From positions 62,001 through 126,000 of the forward strand of contig CAJTZK010000003.1 of the NCBI GenBank assembly GCA_910583785.1: 64,000 nucleotides of DNA. Direction: 5' to 3'. Numbering within the stretch: position 1 is the first letter of the stretch; every line of letters starts with the position of its first letter. A program made the position numbers and the translations under genes. This stretch comes from an uncultured Oscillibacter sp. Its GTDB lineage: Bacteria; Bacillota; Clostridia; Oscillospirales; Oscillospiraceae. The notes under the pieces were generated by a model. The model did no database searches. It saw only the letters and a program-made list of their open reading frames with translations, and was not told the DNA's origin. This document shows positions 17,427-25,352 of the stretch, piece after piece.

Positions 17427-18043
17427 AGAAGCTGTTCTTGTCGGGCAATGTAATATCTCAATTTATGCAAGTTCTGCCCATCAGCCTGTTGGCGGCGGTT
17501 GTTTTCGTATATGTCCGCCGCTGCAGCCGGAAAAGAAGGTTTTCTTCCGTCAATAAGGAGCGGGAAGCTGTGCTTGCGGTATTCGTCTGCTATTTGACGG
17601 GTCTGCTGTCGCTGGTTTGGCCCCCCAATAACTTCTGGACGTACATCTGGCTTTACCTGTTCAACGGTTATCCAGGCACAACGATTGGTCCACTGTTCAA
17701 ACTTGAATACAGCTTGATTCCCTCCATTGTCAGGTATTGGCGCGGAGAATTGACAGGCGGTTCCTGGGTGCGGTTCATGGCAGTCGGTAATGTGCTGATG
17801 TTTATTCCATTGGGTTTTCTGCTCCCGCTGCTTGACCGAAGGGTCCAAGCAAAGAATATGGTGTTTGTGTTCTTCAGTTGCTCGCTGTTGATTGAGATTA
17901 TTCAGCCGGTATTGGGGCGCAGTTTTGATGTGGATGATCTGATTTATAACACCATCGGGGCTGCCTTGGGATTTGCGCTGTTTACTCTGTTCCGTATGCT
18001 TTGTCCCAAGACTGTGGCTGGCTGCCGTGATCCGGGGGAATAG
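17420..18043 (+). CDS. VanZ-like family membrane protein
   Basis: This 207-aa integral membrane protein has about four or five helices. The diagnostic VanZ region lies near the C-terminus: NVLMFIPLGFLLPLL, then an LLIEIIQ helix, then GRSFDVDDLIYNTIGAALGF. VanZ of the vancomycin cluster gives low-level teicoplanin resistance, but most VanZ-like proteins in Clostridia have no known substrate. Resistance should not be assumed here because no van ligase genes are present. RBS GGGAGGT lies inside the end of the preceding gene, which it overlaps (ATGCTAG). Confidence 0.85.
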   Translation: MLEKLFLSGNVISQFMQVLPISLLAAVVFVYVRRCSRKRRFSSVNKEREAVLAVFVCYLTGLLSLVWPPNNFWTYIWLYLFNGYPGTTIGPLFKLEYSLIPSIVRYWRGELTGGSWVRFMAVGNVLMFIPLGFLLPLLDRRVQAKNMVFVFFSCSLLIEIIQPVLGRSFDVDDLIYNTIGAALGFALFTLFRMLCPKTVAGCRDPGE

Positions 18044-18102
18044 ATCACAATTATAAAATAGAAAAAAGTCTACTGTTTTCAATATCTAAGGAGGAATTCA
18101 AC

Positions 18103-19101
18103 ATGAAACGCTTACGCAAAATCAAGGTCCTTTTCGTTTTGGCCCTGTGCCTGACGCTCACCGCCTGCGGCGGCGGGACCAAACAGGAGGCGGCAGATTC
18201 AGCGGAGGAGGCCACTGTCCATTTCCTTACGAACCTGCAGAACGGGGAGTTCGAGCAGGCGAGGACCTACCTGGAGGAAGAGAATCCCCTGCTGACCGTC
18301 TTCCCCGTGGCCGAGGGCGAAGCCGCCCCGGAGCTGGACGCCGTGTATCGGCAGTTCCGGGAGAAGATGACCGGCCTGACCTTCCGCGTGGGGGACGAGG
18401 GAGCCGTGGGAAACAGCATGGTGTACATCACCGCCGCCCAGTATGATTTCCGCTCCGCCATCAACGAGGCGATGCTGGCGGCCATGGAGAGCCAATGCCG
18501 GGAGGGCGGAACCGCCTTCGCGGACTACGCCGGATGGATGAGCCAGGGCATTGCCAACGCGGCCATGGGAGAGGAGGAGACCGTCCGGGCCATGGCGACG
18601 GATAAAAACGGCGGCTATGTCATCGACCACCGGGGGTACACAGACCACGACTTTATGAACCTGTTCACCGGCGGCTTCTATGACTACGCGGATTTCCAGA
18701 TGGCGGTCTGCACCAATACCATAGACAATGTGGAGCATACCTACTACTTTGCCGCGTTAGGCGATGAGATGATCGCCTGCGTTGAGGAAGTGTCGGAGGC
18801 CAATAACGGAGAATTGGACGACGAAACGATAGCCGGGCTGAATGAGTTCTATGCCCAGGCGGCACAGCAGACGCCCGGCATGTACATGGGCGTTACCAAG
18901 GACGGAGACCGTGTGGTCACCCATATGGGCATCGACTTCCAGACGGCGGACCAGAACGCCCTGGTAAACTCCGGCATGGTCAGCGGCAGCTACCAGGGCA
19001 ACATGGCGGACGGTAAGCTCAGCCTCTCGGCTACCATCAGCGAGTTTGAAGAATCGGGCATGACCAGCTCCGTCACGCCGATCTATAAGGCCGAGAAGTA
19101 A
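18103..19101 (+). CDS. Lipoprotein with NTF2-like/DUF4878-type domain (332 aa)
   Basis: RBS AAGGAGG precedes ATG 18103. A lipoprotein signal with lipobox LTAC places the lipid on Cys22. Just after it, ATVHFLTNLQNGEFEQARTYL has the look of the NTF2-like folds found in DUF4878 and DUF5105 lipoproteins, which often carry a helix that packs against a curved sheet. The C-terminal half is unassigned. It would be anchored to the outer face of the membrane. The gene is followed by a weak hairpin (19109-19128) and a convergent XRE gene, so it is the last gene of its operon. Confidence 0.8.
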   Translation: MKRLRKIKVLFVLALCLTLTACGGGTKQEAADSAEEATVHFLTNLQNGEFEQARTYLEEENPLLTVFPVAEGEAAPELDAVYRQFREKMTGLTFRVGDEGAVGNSMVYITAAQYDFRSAINEAMLAAMESQCREGGTAFADYAGWMSQGIANAAMGEEETVRAMATDKNGGYVIDHRGYTDHDFMNLFTGGFYDYADFQMAVCTNTIDNVEHTYYFAALGDEMIACVEEVSEANNGELDDETIAGLNEFYAQAAQQTPGMYMGVTKDGDRVVTHMGIDFQTADQNALVNSGMVSGSYQGNMADGKLSLSATISEFEESGMTSSVTPIYKAEK

Positions 19102-19108
19102 AAGAAGC

Positions 19109-19128
19109 GCCGCCCCTTCCGGGACGGC
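19109..19128. terminator. Weak bidirectional hairpin between convergent genes
   Basis: GCCGCCCC, a TTCC loop and GGGACGGC form an imperfect stem (one C/A mismatch). On the minus strand it is followed by GCTTCTTTTA, which fits termination of the XRE gene better than the plus-strand lipoprotein. Confidence 0.4.
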
Positions 19129-19146
19129 ACTATGGGAGAGCCGGTT

Positions 19147-19365
19147 TTAAGGAGCTTGCCCCAGGTCATCGTCGATGTATTCCACAATATCGGGAAGATC
19201 GCACCGGAGAATCCGGCACAGGGCGTTCAGCGTGTTGGTGGACACGGATTCCCCGGCCTTCAGCCGCCGGATGGTGGAGCTGCTGATCTCGCCCTTGAAC
19301 TGGAGCGTGTAGGTGGTGGCGTGCTTTTTTTCCATGGTGGCCCACAGCGGCGCGTAGGAAATCAT
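19147..19365 (-). CDS. XRE-family helix-turn-helix regulator (72 aa)
   Basis: A short Cro/C1-type DNA-binding protein starts at ATG 19365, about eight bases after AGGGGAG. An in-frame GTG at 19374 sits too close to that site to be preferred. The order is a start MISYAPLWATM, then TYTLQFKGEISSSTIRRLKAG with the recognition helix, then VSTNTLNALCRILRCDLPDIVEYI. This is the classic small repressor that recognises palindromic sites. A 14-bp inverted repeat lies in its upstream region (19396-19436) between it and the divergent gene at 19493. Autoregulation and repression of that neighbour is the natural inference. Confidence 0.85.
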   Translation of the reverse strand: MISYAPLWATMEKKHATTYTLQFKGEISSSTIRRLKAGESVSTNTLNALCRILRCDLPDIVEYIDDDLGQAP

Positions 19366-19382
19366 TCTCTCCACTCCCCTCT

Positions 19383-19410
19383 TGCAATTATCTTCATTAT
19401 TGCCTATAAT
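19383..19410 (+). promoter_or_regulatory. Promoter of the divergent secreted/membrane protein gene
   Basis: TTGCAA (19383-19388) and TATAAT (19405-19410) are 16 bases apart. The -10 lies inside the left arm of the inverted repeat 19396-19436, so a bound repressor would block polymerase. Confidence 0.6.
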
Positions 19411-19436
19411 GAGAGAAAATCGTTATAGGCAATAAT
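19396..19436. promoter_or_regulatory. Palindromic operator, likely for the XRE repressor
   Basis: ATTATTGCCTATAA (19396-19409) is perfectly repeated in inverse as TTATAGGCAATAAT (19423-19436), with 13 bases between them. A third GCCTATA half-site follows at 19438-19444. The site covers the plus-strand -10 and the likely start region of the minus-strand XRE gene. Confidence 0.7.
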
Positions 19437-19492
19437 GCCTATATAAGGGGGAGCGCAGAACCAAGCATTAAATAACAGGAGGAACGACTGGT

Positions 19493-20095
19493 ATGAAAAA
19501 GAAGCATCCGATTCTGGGGGTCATTTGTCTGGCAATTCTGATCTGCGGCGGAATCTTTACATTTCGGGCCGGAGGGGCCAAGGCGGAGATCACCATTGGC
19601 GAAAAGACCTATGAGATGCGGACCATGACCGTGCGGGAGTTCATGGGGGACGGCTATATCCTCGCTACCATGTCCACGGAGGGAAATTCTGTCTATACAT
19701 ATAACTACAGCGGTGCGGTGATGGAGGCCAAGACCTATTACAATACGGCGGTGCCCTTCAAGCCCAAGGACGGCGCGGGCGCACCGCTCTCCTGCTGGCT
19801 CTACAATCCCACCTCCGAGCAGGTGGAGATTCGGGAGGGAAAAATCTGCGCCATCTCCTGCAAGGTGGCCCAGATGCGGGAATGCGGGCTTCCGGTCTCC
19901 ATTGCCGGGCTGGAGCTGGACCGGCAGAGCAAGGAAGAGATAAAAGACTATATGGACGGGGCGCTGAAAGGCTATCAGTTCAGCGAAAATGAGGATGTCA
20001 ACGCTATCTCCTACACCAAGGGGCAGGTGTCCTACACCTTCTCCTTCACCGAGGAGGATGTCCTGAAAAACGCCGTCGCCCGGAACAACGTGTGA
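19493..20095 (+). CDS. Unknown protein with N-terminal membrane anchor or signal (200 aa)
   Basis: RBS AGGAGG precedes ATG 19493. MKKKHPILGVICLAIL and the following residues form one hydrophobic segment (about 7-26) of signal-anchor type, without a lipobox. The exterior domain (residues 30-200) is mostly beta and contains ITIGEKTYEMRTMTVREF. I recognise no family. It is the first gene of a run of four envelope proteins (19493-22971). It is controlled by the promoter and operator at 19383-19436, so it is probably repressed by the divergent XRE protein. Confidence 0.75.
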   Translation: MKKKHPILGVICLAILICGGIFTFRAGGAKAEITIGEKTYEMRTMTVREFMGDGYILATMSTEGNSVYTYNYSGAVMEAKTYYNTAVPFKPKDGAGAPLSCWLYNPTSEQVEIREGKICAISCKVAQMRECGLPVSIAGLELDRQSKEEIKDYMDGALKGYQFSENEDVNAISYTKGQVSYTFSFTEEDVLKNAVARNNV

Positions 20096-20100
20096 CGGCC

Positions 20101-20937
20101 ATGGATAGAAATGAATTTTTTAGGCCCCTGGCGGAGCTGGCGGACCAGGGGCAGTGGGACGACGCCTACGTCTGGTTTCGGGAGCATCAGGAGCAGTTTT
20201 CCCGCCGGGAGCGGCGGCTGGTCCGGGAAGCCCTGGCGGCGCGGCTGTCGGCCTCCCGGCTCTGGCGGGCCCCGGCTCTGCTGGCGGCGGTGACGCTGCT
20301 GTTTCAGATGGCGGCGGGCGGCATCTTTGAAAACCAGCCCCAGGACCTGTTCTCCTTCCTGGGGCGGTCCTTCCGGCCCTATATGTACATCGCTTCCGTG
20401 GTCCCGCTGCTGGTGAATCTGGCGCTGGACGCGCTGCTGGCCGTCCAGTGCTATGAGCGGCTGGTGCTGACCTATCGCCTGTTCGGCCGCCGTCCGCCCT
20501 GGGCGCGGGCCTGGGGCGCCTGGGCTTTGGCTCTGGCGCTGGCCCTCTGGCCGGCGTGTTCCCTGGTCCCTTATGCCCGGGACCTGCCGCTGGTTCTGGA
20601 GGGGAAATGGAGCACCGGCATTGTCACCCTGGAGATGGAGGAGGACACCGCCTGGAACAACGCCATGGCCCAACTGGGCCGGGAGACCCGGGAGGGCTAC
20701 GACCCCATTCCCTGGTACTCCAATCCCCGCTGGTCGAAGCTGCTGATGCCCATTATGCCGGGCATTTACAACCGCTGGGTGCTGAACATCCACATAGACG
20801 GCGTGGACTGCCGCATGGGCCAGCTCCAGTTTGACCTGACGGACTACGAGATGTACGCCTACCCGGTGCGCATCGACTATCTGCCCAACAGCCGCCTGGT
20901 GCTGTGGATTTCCTGCGGGGAGGAGAGACTGCGATGA
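20101..20937 (+). CDS. Unknown membrane protein with three helices (278 aa)
   Basis: ATG 20101 lies six bases after the previous stop. GTG 20092, which overlaps that stop, is an alternative, and no clear ribosome binding site is present, so coupling to the upstream gene is likely. A soluble helical N-terminus (residues 1-50) is followed by hydrophobic segments at about 56-75, 92-116 and 140-160. A C-terminal outer domain has the look of a beta sandwich (WVLNIHIDGVDCRMGQLQF). No known domain is recognised. The C-terminus overlaps the next gene by four bases. Confidence 0.7.
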   Translation: MDRNEFFRPLAELADQGQWDDAYVWFREHQEQFSRRERRLVREALAARLSASRLWRAPALLAAVTLLFQMAAGGIFENQPQDLFSFLGRSFRPYMYIASVVPLLVNLALDALLAVQCYERLVLTYRLFGRRPPWARAWGAWALALALALWPACSLVPYARDLPLVLEGKWSTGIVTLEMEEDTAWNNAMAQLGRETREGYDPIPWYSNPRWSKLLMPIMPGIYNRWVLNIHIDGVDCRMGQLQFDLTDYEMYAYPVRIDYLPNSRLVLWISCGEERLR

Positions 20938-21986
20938 AACGAAAATGGCTGCTCCTGGCCTTCCTGCTGACCTTCACCCTGCCCGCCGCCGCCCTGTGCG
21001 CGCCGGAGCTGCTAGAGGCGCTGTGGTGGCGGTTCGGTTCAGACCCGGCGGTGTCGGTCCTCCGGGGCGAGCATTGGGGCAGAATCATCTGCGGCATCCT
21101 GCTGACGGCGATGCCCTTTACGCCCCTGGCCTGCTTCCTGCTGGAGCGGGCGGCCCTGAGCCGGGCCCGGCGGCGGCGGGAGAGCGTCAAGCCCCCGGAG
21201 TTTGCCACGGCGGAGGAGCGGCGGGCCTTCTACCTCCGGCAGCTGGAGGAAGAGCGCCGGGAGCCGCCCAAAACGCCGTGGATCGCCTACGCCGCCCTGT
21301 GCGGCCTGGGGGTGCTGGTGTTTGGCTTCGGGGTCCTGGGAATCCGCCTGAATGGGAAGATCGAGAAGACCGGGCGGGACCTGGAGCTGTACCGGGCCGG
21401 GACCCCCGCCCTCTACGTGGGCCCCCTGCTGCTGGTGGACCGGCCCGTGCGGGACGGGGCCAAGCAGATCCCGGACGAACGGTACGTGTACTATCGTTCC
21501 GCCACGGAGGGAGACCTCCAGTGCGCCGTGACGCTGATCGCGGAGAAGCAGCTGATGCAGCCGTCCTACCGGGTGGAGTATCTGCCGGAGACAGGGACGA
21601 TTCTGTCCATCACCGACATGGCCGGACGTCTGCGCACCGGCGGGGAGGAGATGGAGCTTCCCACGCCGGTGGGGTGCTGGCTGTATGGAGATTTGGCGGT
21701 GCCCATCTGCGATGAAGTGGAGGGCTACGACGCCCTGACCCGGGAACAGAAGGCGCTGTTTGACCTGCTCTATTCCCAGGTCCTCAGCGGCGACGTGGCG
21801 GCGGGGAACCTGCCCACCCGGAGCTTTGATCTGCCCTACGAGCTGAAAAAGGCGGAGTTCAATCAGGTGCTGGAGCTGTATGAGACGTCTGTTGGAAAGG
21901 ACGACTACCCGAATCACGGCTATCGCACGGACGACGGGCGGATCGTCCGCCGGGCCTATTGCTACGGCATCATCCATTCGCGGTGA
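20934..21986 (+). CDS. Unknown membrane protein with three helices (350 aa), related in layout to the preceding gene
   Basis: ATG 20934 overlaps the previous stop (ATGA), and GGGGAGGAG lies upstream. Hydrophobic segments are at about residues 5-25, 51-74 and 113-133. The Arg- and Glu-rich loop between the second and third is probably cytoplasmic (RARRRRESVKPPEFATAEE). The C-terminal 200 residues are predicted outside the membrane. They contain YRVEYLPETGTILSI, which parallels VRIDYLPNSRLVLWI of the preceding protein and suggests a shared outer domain. The function is unknown. Confidence 0.7.
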   Translation: MKRKWLLLAFLLTFTLPAAALCAPELLEALWWRFGSDPAVSVLRGEHWGRIICGILLTAMPFTPLACFLLERAALSRARRRRESVKPPEFATAEERRAFYLRQLEEERREPPKTPWIAYAALCGLGVLVFGFGVLGIRLNGKIEKTGRDLELYRAGTPALYVGPLLLVDRPVRDGAKQIPDERYVYYRSATEGDLQCAVTLIAEKQLMQPSYRVEYLPETGTILSITDMAGRLRTGGEEMELPTPVGCWLYGDLAVPICDEVEGYDALTREQKALFDLLYSQVLSGDVAAGNLPTRSFDLPYELKKAEFNQVLELYETSVGKDDYPNHGYRTDDGRIVRRAYCYGIIHSR

Positions 21987-21990
21987 GATC

Positions 21991-22971
21991 ATGGAGACAG
22001 GAGAGAGAACATTGGAAAGGAAACAAGACTGGACGCGGGGCCTGACGCTGGCGCTCTGTGTGGTCCTGCTGATATTGAGCTTTGGGCAGCGTCGGCGGAT
22101 TTCCGATTTGGAACAGGACGTATGGAATGCCCAGAACAGTATCATGGACAATGTGAGCAGCTTGGAAGCGCAGGTCGCTTCCCTGCGCTCTGATTTGGAA
22201 AATGCGGATAATCTGGTCCTGGATTGGAGCTATACGCCTGCGCTGAACCGGGAAAGGCGGGGCTTGTACGTGGAAGTGACCGTCAAGCTGAAGGAGTGGA
22301 CGGAGGACACCGCTCTGGAACTGCTTTGGACCTCTATGGGAAGCACGAACAGCAAGGGCAGGGCGCCGATGGTTTACGACGGCACAGGGAGTTTTACCGG
22401 GAAGGTGGAGATTCCCTTAAACGGCTCCAGGATCGTCAGCCTGGACGCCGCCATCCAAAACGGCGGGACCCGGCGTCAGGAGAGCCTGGGGGACCTGAGA
22501 GACACCGCCATGCTGCTGCCGGTCCAATGCGACCTTTATGGTGTCAGCGGACCAGAGTATGAGCAAAGCAAAGACGGCGGCGGGGTGGTTACGATTTCAA
22601 ATTTGCATACCAGCGTGTACAGCTATTTCGAGGAGGTCCCCAAGACGACGGACAACACGTTCCGCCTCCTGCGCAATGGGGAGCTTGTGGCGGAGCTGGC
22701 CGCAAATCCGGGAGGTGAGGAGAGCAATTATACTGACGGGGAACTCTCGGCGGAGCCGGCCGCGAGGCCGGAGCGGCCGCAGGGTGACTATTTTGGCAAT
22801 GGACAACTCACGACGGAATGCCAAAAGGGGGATGTGCTGACCTGGACCTTCTTCTGCCGGGACGAGTCCTGCGTTGGATATGAGTTTTTCTTGGAGGAAT
22901 GGACGGTTGAACAAGATGGGCTTTCTCCGAACGCGCAGGGGATGGAGTGGCCGAAGCTGACTTGGGACTGA
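21991..22971 (+). CDS. Unknown membrane-anchored coiled-coil protein (326 aa)
   Basis: ATG 21991 follows the previous stop by four bases. A second candidate, TTG 22012, has the better ribosome binding site (AGGAGAG) and would remove seven residues. One membrane helix (about residues 18-34) is followed by a coiled coil of about 45 residues (heptads in RISDLEQDVWNAQNSIM and LEAQVASLRSDLENA). A large beta-type outer domain comes next. A segment rich in Pro, Glu, Ala and Arg near residues 245-270 looks low-complexity. It is the last gene of the 19493 operon. The function is unknown. Confidence 0.7.
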   Translation: METGERTLERKQDWTRGLTLALCVVLLILSFGQRRRISDLEQDVWNAQNSIMDNVSSLEAQVASLRSDLENADNLVLDWSYTPALNRERRGLYVEVTVKLKEWTEDTALELLWTSMGSTNSKGRAPMVYDGTGSFTGKVEIPLNGSRIVSLDAAIQNGGTRRQESLGDLRDTAMLLPVQCDLYGVSGPEYEQSKDGGGVVTISNLHTSVYSYFEEVPKTTDNTFRLLRNGELVAELAANPGGEESNYTDGELSAEPAARPERPQGDYFGNGQLTTECQKGDVLTWTFFCRDESCVGYEFFLEEWTVEQDGLSPNAQGMEWPKLTWD

Positions 22972-23014
22972 GCCGCATAAGCTGATGAACAATTTTTGAT
23001 AGGAGGATTTTGTC

Positions 23015-23452
23015 ATGACGATTACAGAACTGGTGAAAAATCAACAGCAGCAGCGAATTGGAGAACTGAACCAGCGGCAGCAGGGGAAGCCCCATGTCAA
23101 CCCCTACGGCACCCCCGGCATGAGCTTGAACGGCGCCGGGGACTACCGGAAAATGGTCCCTGTGGATGAAGGGGTGGTGCGGCAGATCAAGCAGATCGCG
23201 TTGGACCACATGAAAAAAGGCTATGGGGTCAGCGACGGTGAGGACATCAGCAAGGCCATCCGGGATTATACGATGTCTCTGGCGCCGGAGCAGCGGCTCA
23301 GCGCGTCCTGGACGCTGAATGAGATTTTCCACAGCGAGGCCGCCCGGCTGGGTGAGTACGTCCACCAGCAGGACCCCAGCTGGGACTGGGGCAAACCCTT
23401 TGATACCAGTATTTTGGAGGGCTATCGGCAGGGCGTGGATATGCAGGCATAA
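23015..23452 (+). CDS. Unknown soluble protein (145 aa), GVD-tail type
   Basis: RBS AGGAGG lies seven to eight bases before ATG 23015. The N-terminus is Gln-rich (KNQQQQRIGELNQRQQ) and a Gly/Asn/Pro-rich stretch follows (PYGTPGMSLNGAG). The rest is helical and ends in GYRQGVDMQA. It has no signal peptide or membrane helix. The end resembles that of the larger protein at 25353 (GGGVDIRA), and both have unstructured N-termini, so they may be handled by the same system. The stop overlaps the start of the lipoprotein that follows (TAATG). Confidence 0.7.
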   Translation: MTITELVKNQQQQRIGELNQRQQGKPHVNPYGTPGMSLNGAGDYRKMVPVDEGVVRQIKQIALDHMKKGYGVSDGEDISKAIRDYTMSLAPEQRLSASWTLNEIFHSEAARLGEYVHQQDPSWDWGKPFDTSILEGYRQGVDMQA

Positions 23453-24432
23453 TGCCGGGGGTGCATTATGAAAAAATCACTGTTTTTATACTTGCGTTAT
23501 CTCTGGCACTGACCCTCTGTGCCTGTTCCTCGTCGGACAAAATTCCATCCCTTGAAGAGATCGCAGAGAATGGTGCAGAATGGGGCGGTGAGCAGATCCA
23601 GCAGGTGCAGGGCTGTACGCTGGCGGACCTGGAGAAAGCGTGGGGAAAGGCTGACGGAGAACTGCCCGGAGAGTACGCCGACTTCTGGAAGGTGGACGAT
23701 ACCACATCAGTCCATGTGTATTACCACAGAAATGCAGAGATCGAGCGTATCACTGTCACCAGCGCAGATGATGAACAGCAGACTGCTCCAGCTGCTCCAG
23801 ACCCCCAGCCCGCACAGATGTCTCTGGCGCAGGTGGGCGGCAGCGCCTTTGATCTGTCAAAAGAGAACACAAAAACGATCCAGCAAATCCTTGACACCGG
23901 GAGTTGGGTGTCTGATGCGACGGACTGCGCCAGCGACTGCGTGCTGGCCTTTGATGGCAGGACGATTTACTACCATTCCGGCTGCGGCACATTCAATGAA
24001 CGGCTGGAGCAGTCCGATCAGAGCCTCCGCCTATCTGACACAGACCGGGAAATTGTAAATGCGATCATCCAGGCAGTTATCCCCCACGATTTGTCTCCTA
24101 ATGCTCCCATGGAAATATCCTATACAGATGTTTGGCCTGTAAATACGTTCACCGATGATCTGCCAGTTCCGCCCGGTACGGTCAGCTGGGTCGCATTTGA
24201 CGAGGAGCACCAGAGCTTCGCTGTCAATTTGACAGATATGAGCGAAGCGGACCATGCGGATTATATAGAGTCCTTGCAGCAAGCCGGTTTTTCTGTGATT
24301 GAGGGAACGTCCGCGGATATTGAGGGACAGAACAATACTTCTGCTGGGGCGATTGTGTCAAATGGGGAGAAAAATGTAAGTATCAGCTACATCTCTGGCA
24401 ATTTTACGATTTATATTTCGTTTATGGAATAA
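23452..24432 (+). CDS. Lipoprotein (326 aa) with an altered start region
   Basis: ATG 23452 overlaps the preceding stop, and GTG 23461 is an alternative start. The signal has lipobox LCAC with Cys25. A Pro- and Gln-rich linker (residues 104-124) separates two outer domains. The first contains LADLEKAWGKADGELPGEY, a pattern common in Clostridial lipoproteins. A third out-of-frame ATG at 23468 is followed by A6 (23471-23476), and adding one A there would give a textbook MKK-type lipoprotein start. The original start was therefore probably lost by a one-base deletion and the gene survives through an upstream start. The gene is the last before an AT-rich patch. Confidence 0.75.
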   Translation: MPGVHYEKITVFILALSLALTLCACSSSDKIPSLEEIAENGAEWGGEQIQQVQGCTLADLEKAWGKADGELPGEYADFWKVDDTTSVHVYYHRNAEIERITVTSADDEQQTAPAAPDPQPAQMSLAQVGGSAFDLSKENTKTIQQILDTGSWVSDATDCASDCVLAFDGRTIYYHSGCGTFNERLEQSDQSLRLSDTDREIVNAIIQAVIPHDLSPNAPMEISYTDVWPVNTFTDDLPVPPGTVSWVAFDEEHQSFAVNLTDMSEADHADYIESLQQAGFSVIEGTSADIEGQNNTSAGAIVSNGEKNVSISYISGNFTIYISFME

Positions 24433-24488
24433 AAGACGGAATAAAGCATTGTGTAACGCACAACTATCGATTTATAGGCGGAATCACC

Positions 24489-24629
24489 ATGTCAATCAAC
24501 AGTATTTTAATGTCTGGTTGGATGTTGCTGCCTTCTTCAAAGTTTAAGCATGGAATAAAGTATCTGCTTATGTTCATTGCTATACTTCAAGTGATTAGTA
24601 CGATAGTTATATTTTTGTTTCCCGATTAG
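24489..24629 (+). CDS. Very small membrane protein (46 aa)
   Basis: ATG 24489 follows AGGCGGA by six bases. The product MSINSILMSGWMLLPSS plus a hydrophobic helix (KYLLMFIAILQVISTIVIFL, about residues 24-43) ends in FPD at TAG. It is small and AT-rich, with only a moderate start signal, so it may be the tail of a lost gene. No function is recognised. Confidence 0.45.
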   Translation: MSINSILMSGWMLLPSSKFKHGIKYLLMFIAILQVISTIVIFLFPD

Positions 24630-24640
24630 GCTGAATGACA

Positions 24641-24672
24641 AATTCCGGTTTACCGGCCTGATGAAAAAATAG
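24641..24672 (+). repeat. Intergenic repeat, copy 1 (FRFTGLMKK tail)
   Basis: AATTCCGGTTTACCGGCCTG followed by ATGAAAAAATAG matches 25271-25302 at about 27 of 31 bases, with a diverged third copy at 26981-27007. In one frame all copies read (F/L)-(R/Q)-F-(I/T)-G-L-M and end in a stop, so they look like leftover 3' ends of one gene family. Confidence 0.5.
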
Positions 24673-24684
24673 GAGGAATCGAAC

Positions 24685-24849
24685 GTGGAAATTGTTGCGG
24701 CTATTATCACCCTTGCGGTGGGCGTCCTGGCAGAAGCGACCATCGGCATCAGTTGGAATATGCGTGGTGTAGGGACGCTGCTGGGCGTTGCGGTCATGGG
24801 AGCATTCATCCTGTGGGCAGTCCGGCATCCGAAGGACAGAGAAAAATAA
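24685..24849 (+). CDS. Small membrane protein (54 aa)
   Basis: The start is GTG 24685, with AGGAGG eight bases upstream (the repeat's stop codon lies in the same sequence). Two hydrophobic stretches (residues 2-15 and 29-46) with a short Asn/Arg turn suggest a helical hairpin, and the tail is charged (RHPKDREK). It is similar in size and plan to the small protein at 27061. The function is unknown. The strong start signal and clean hydrophobic pattern support a real gene. Confidence 0.65.
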   Translation: MEIVAAIITLAVGVLAEATIGISWNMRGVGTLLGVAVMGAFILWAVRHPKDREK

Positions 24850-24896
24850 CATATCACATAGATTGCTAAATCGGAACTTGATGTGGAGGTGAGATA

Positions 24897-25271
24897 ATGG
24901 TGAAGAAGAAAAAGGTGCTGATTATAAGCGGTGTTGTTTTAGCGGTAATTGTTTTTGCGCTTAGCCTGAATGTTTTTATAATGCAGAAATTCGTTAAAAC
25001 GTACACTTATACCGAACTTGAATATAGAGGTTACACCACACAGGATGTCAGAGAAATCAAAATAAAGCACTCTTATTTAAATCGGATTCTTAGTTATAAT
25101 GAATGGATAATATTTGTAGAGTTTAATAAAAAGCCTGATATTCTTTTTCAGTTCACATATCGAGATGATAAAATTATTTTTGAAGGAGTAAGTTCCGAGC
25201 CTATGCTTGATAAAGAAGAGCTTTTGGATTATTCGGAAAGGTTCAAAAACGGAACCTTATTAGGAGAATAA
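24897..25271 (+). CDS. DUF3139-like small membrane-anchored protein (124 aa)
   Basis: RBS GGAGGTGA lies five to seven bases before ATG 24897. A lysine-rich start is followed by one membrane helix (about residues 7-30) and a soluble outer domain. That domain has a YRGYTTQDVREIKIKHSYL block and ends in an acidic, Lys-containing tail. Overall plan, size and the GY-xxxDVxxI pattern resemble DUF3139 proteins of Firmicutes, whose role is unknown. The codon use is far more AT-rich than in neighbours, which suggests import. Confidence 0.55.
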   Translation: MVKKKKVLIISGVVLAVIVFALSLNVFIMQKFVKTYTYTELEYRGYTTQDVREIKIKHSYLNRILSYNEWIIFVEFNKKPDILFQFTYRDDKIIFEGVSSEPMLDKEELLDYSERFKNGTLLGE

Positions 25272-25302
25272 ATTCCAGTTTATAGGCTTGATGAAAAAAT
25301 AA
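25271..25302 (+). repeat. Intergenic repeat, copy 2 (FQFIGLMKK tail)
   Basis: AATTCCAGTTTATAGGCTTG followed by ATGAAAAAATAA begins at the stop codon of the DUF3139-like gene. See copy 1 at 24641. Confidence 0.5.
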
Positions 25303-25352
25303 ATGCAGGCAATTCTGCAATCCCTACAGACCCACATTTAGGAGGAACCACC

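Noticed and set aside
17420..18043. VanZ-like gene as a glycopeptide resistance gene
   Set aside because: No van ligase, dehydrogenase or dipeptidase is nearby, and VanZ-like proteins are common without resistance.
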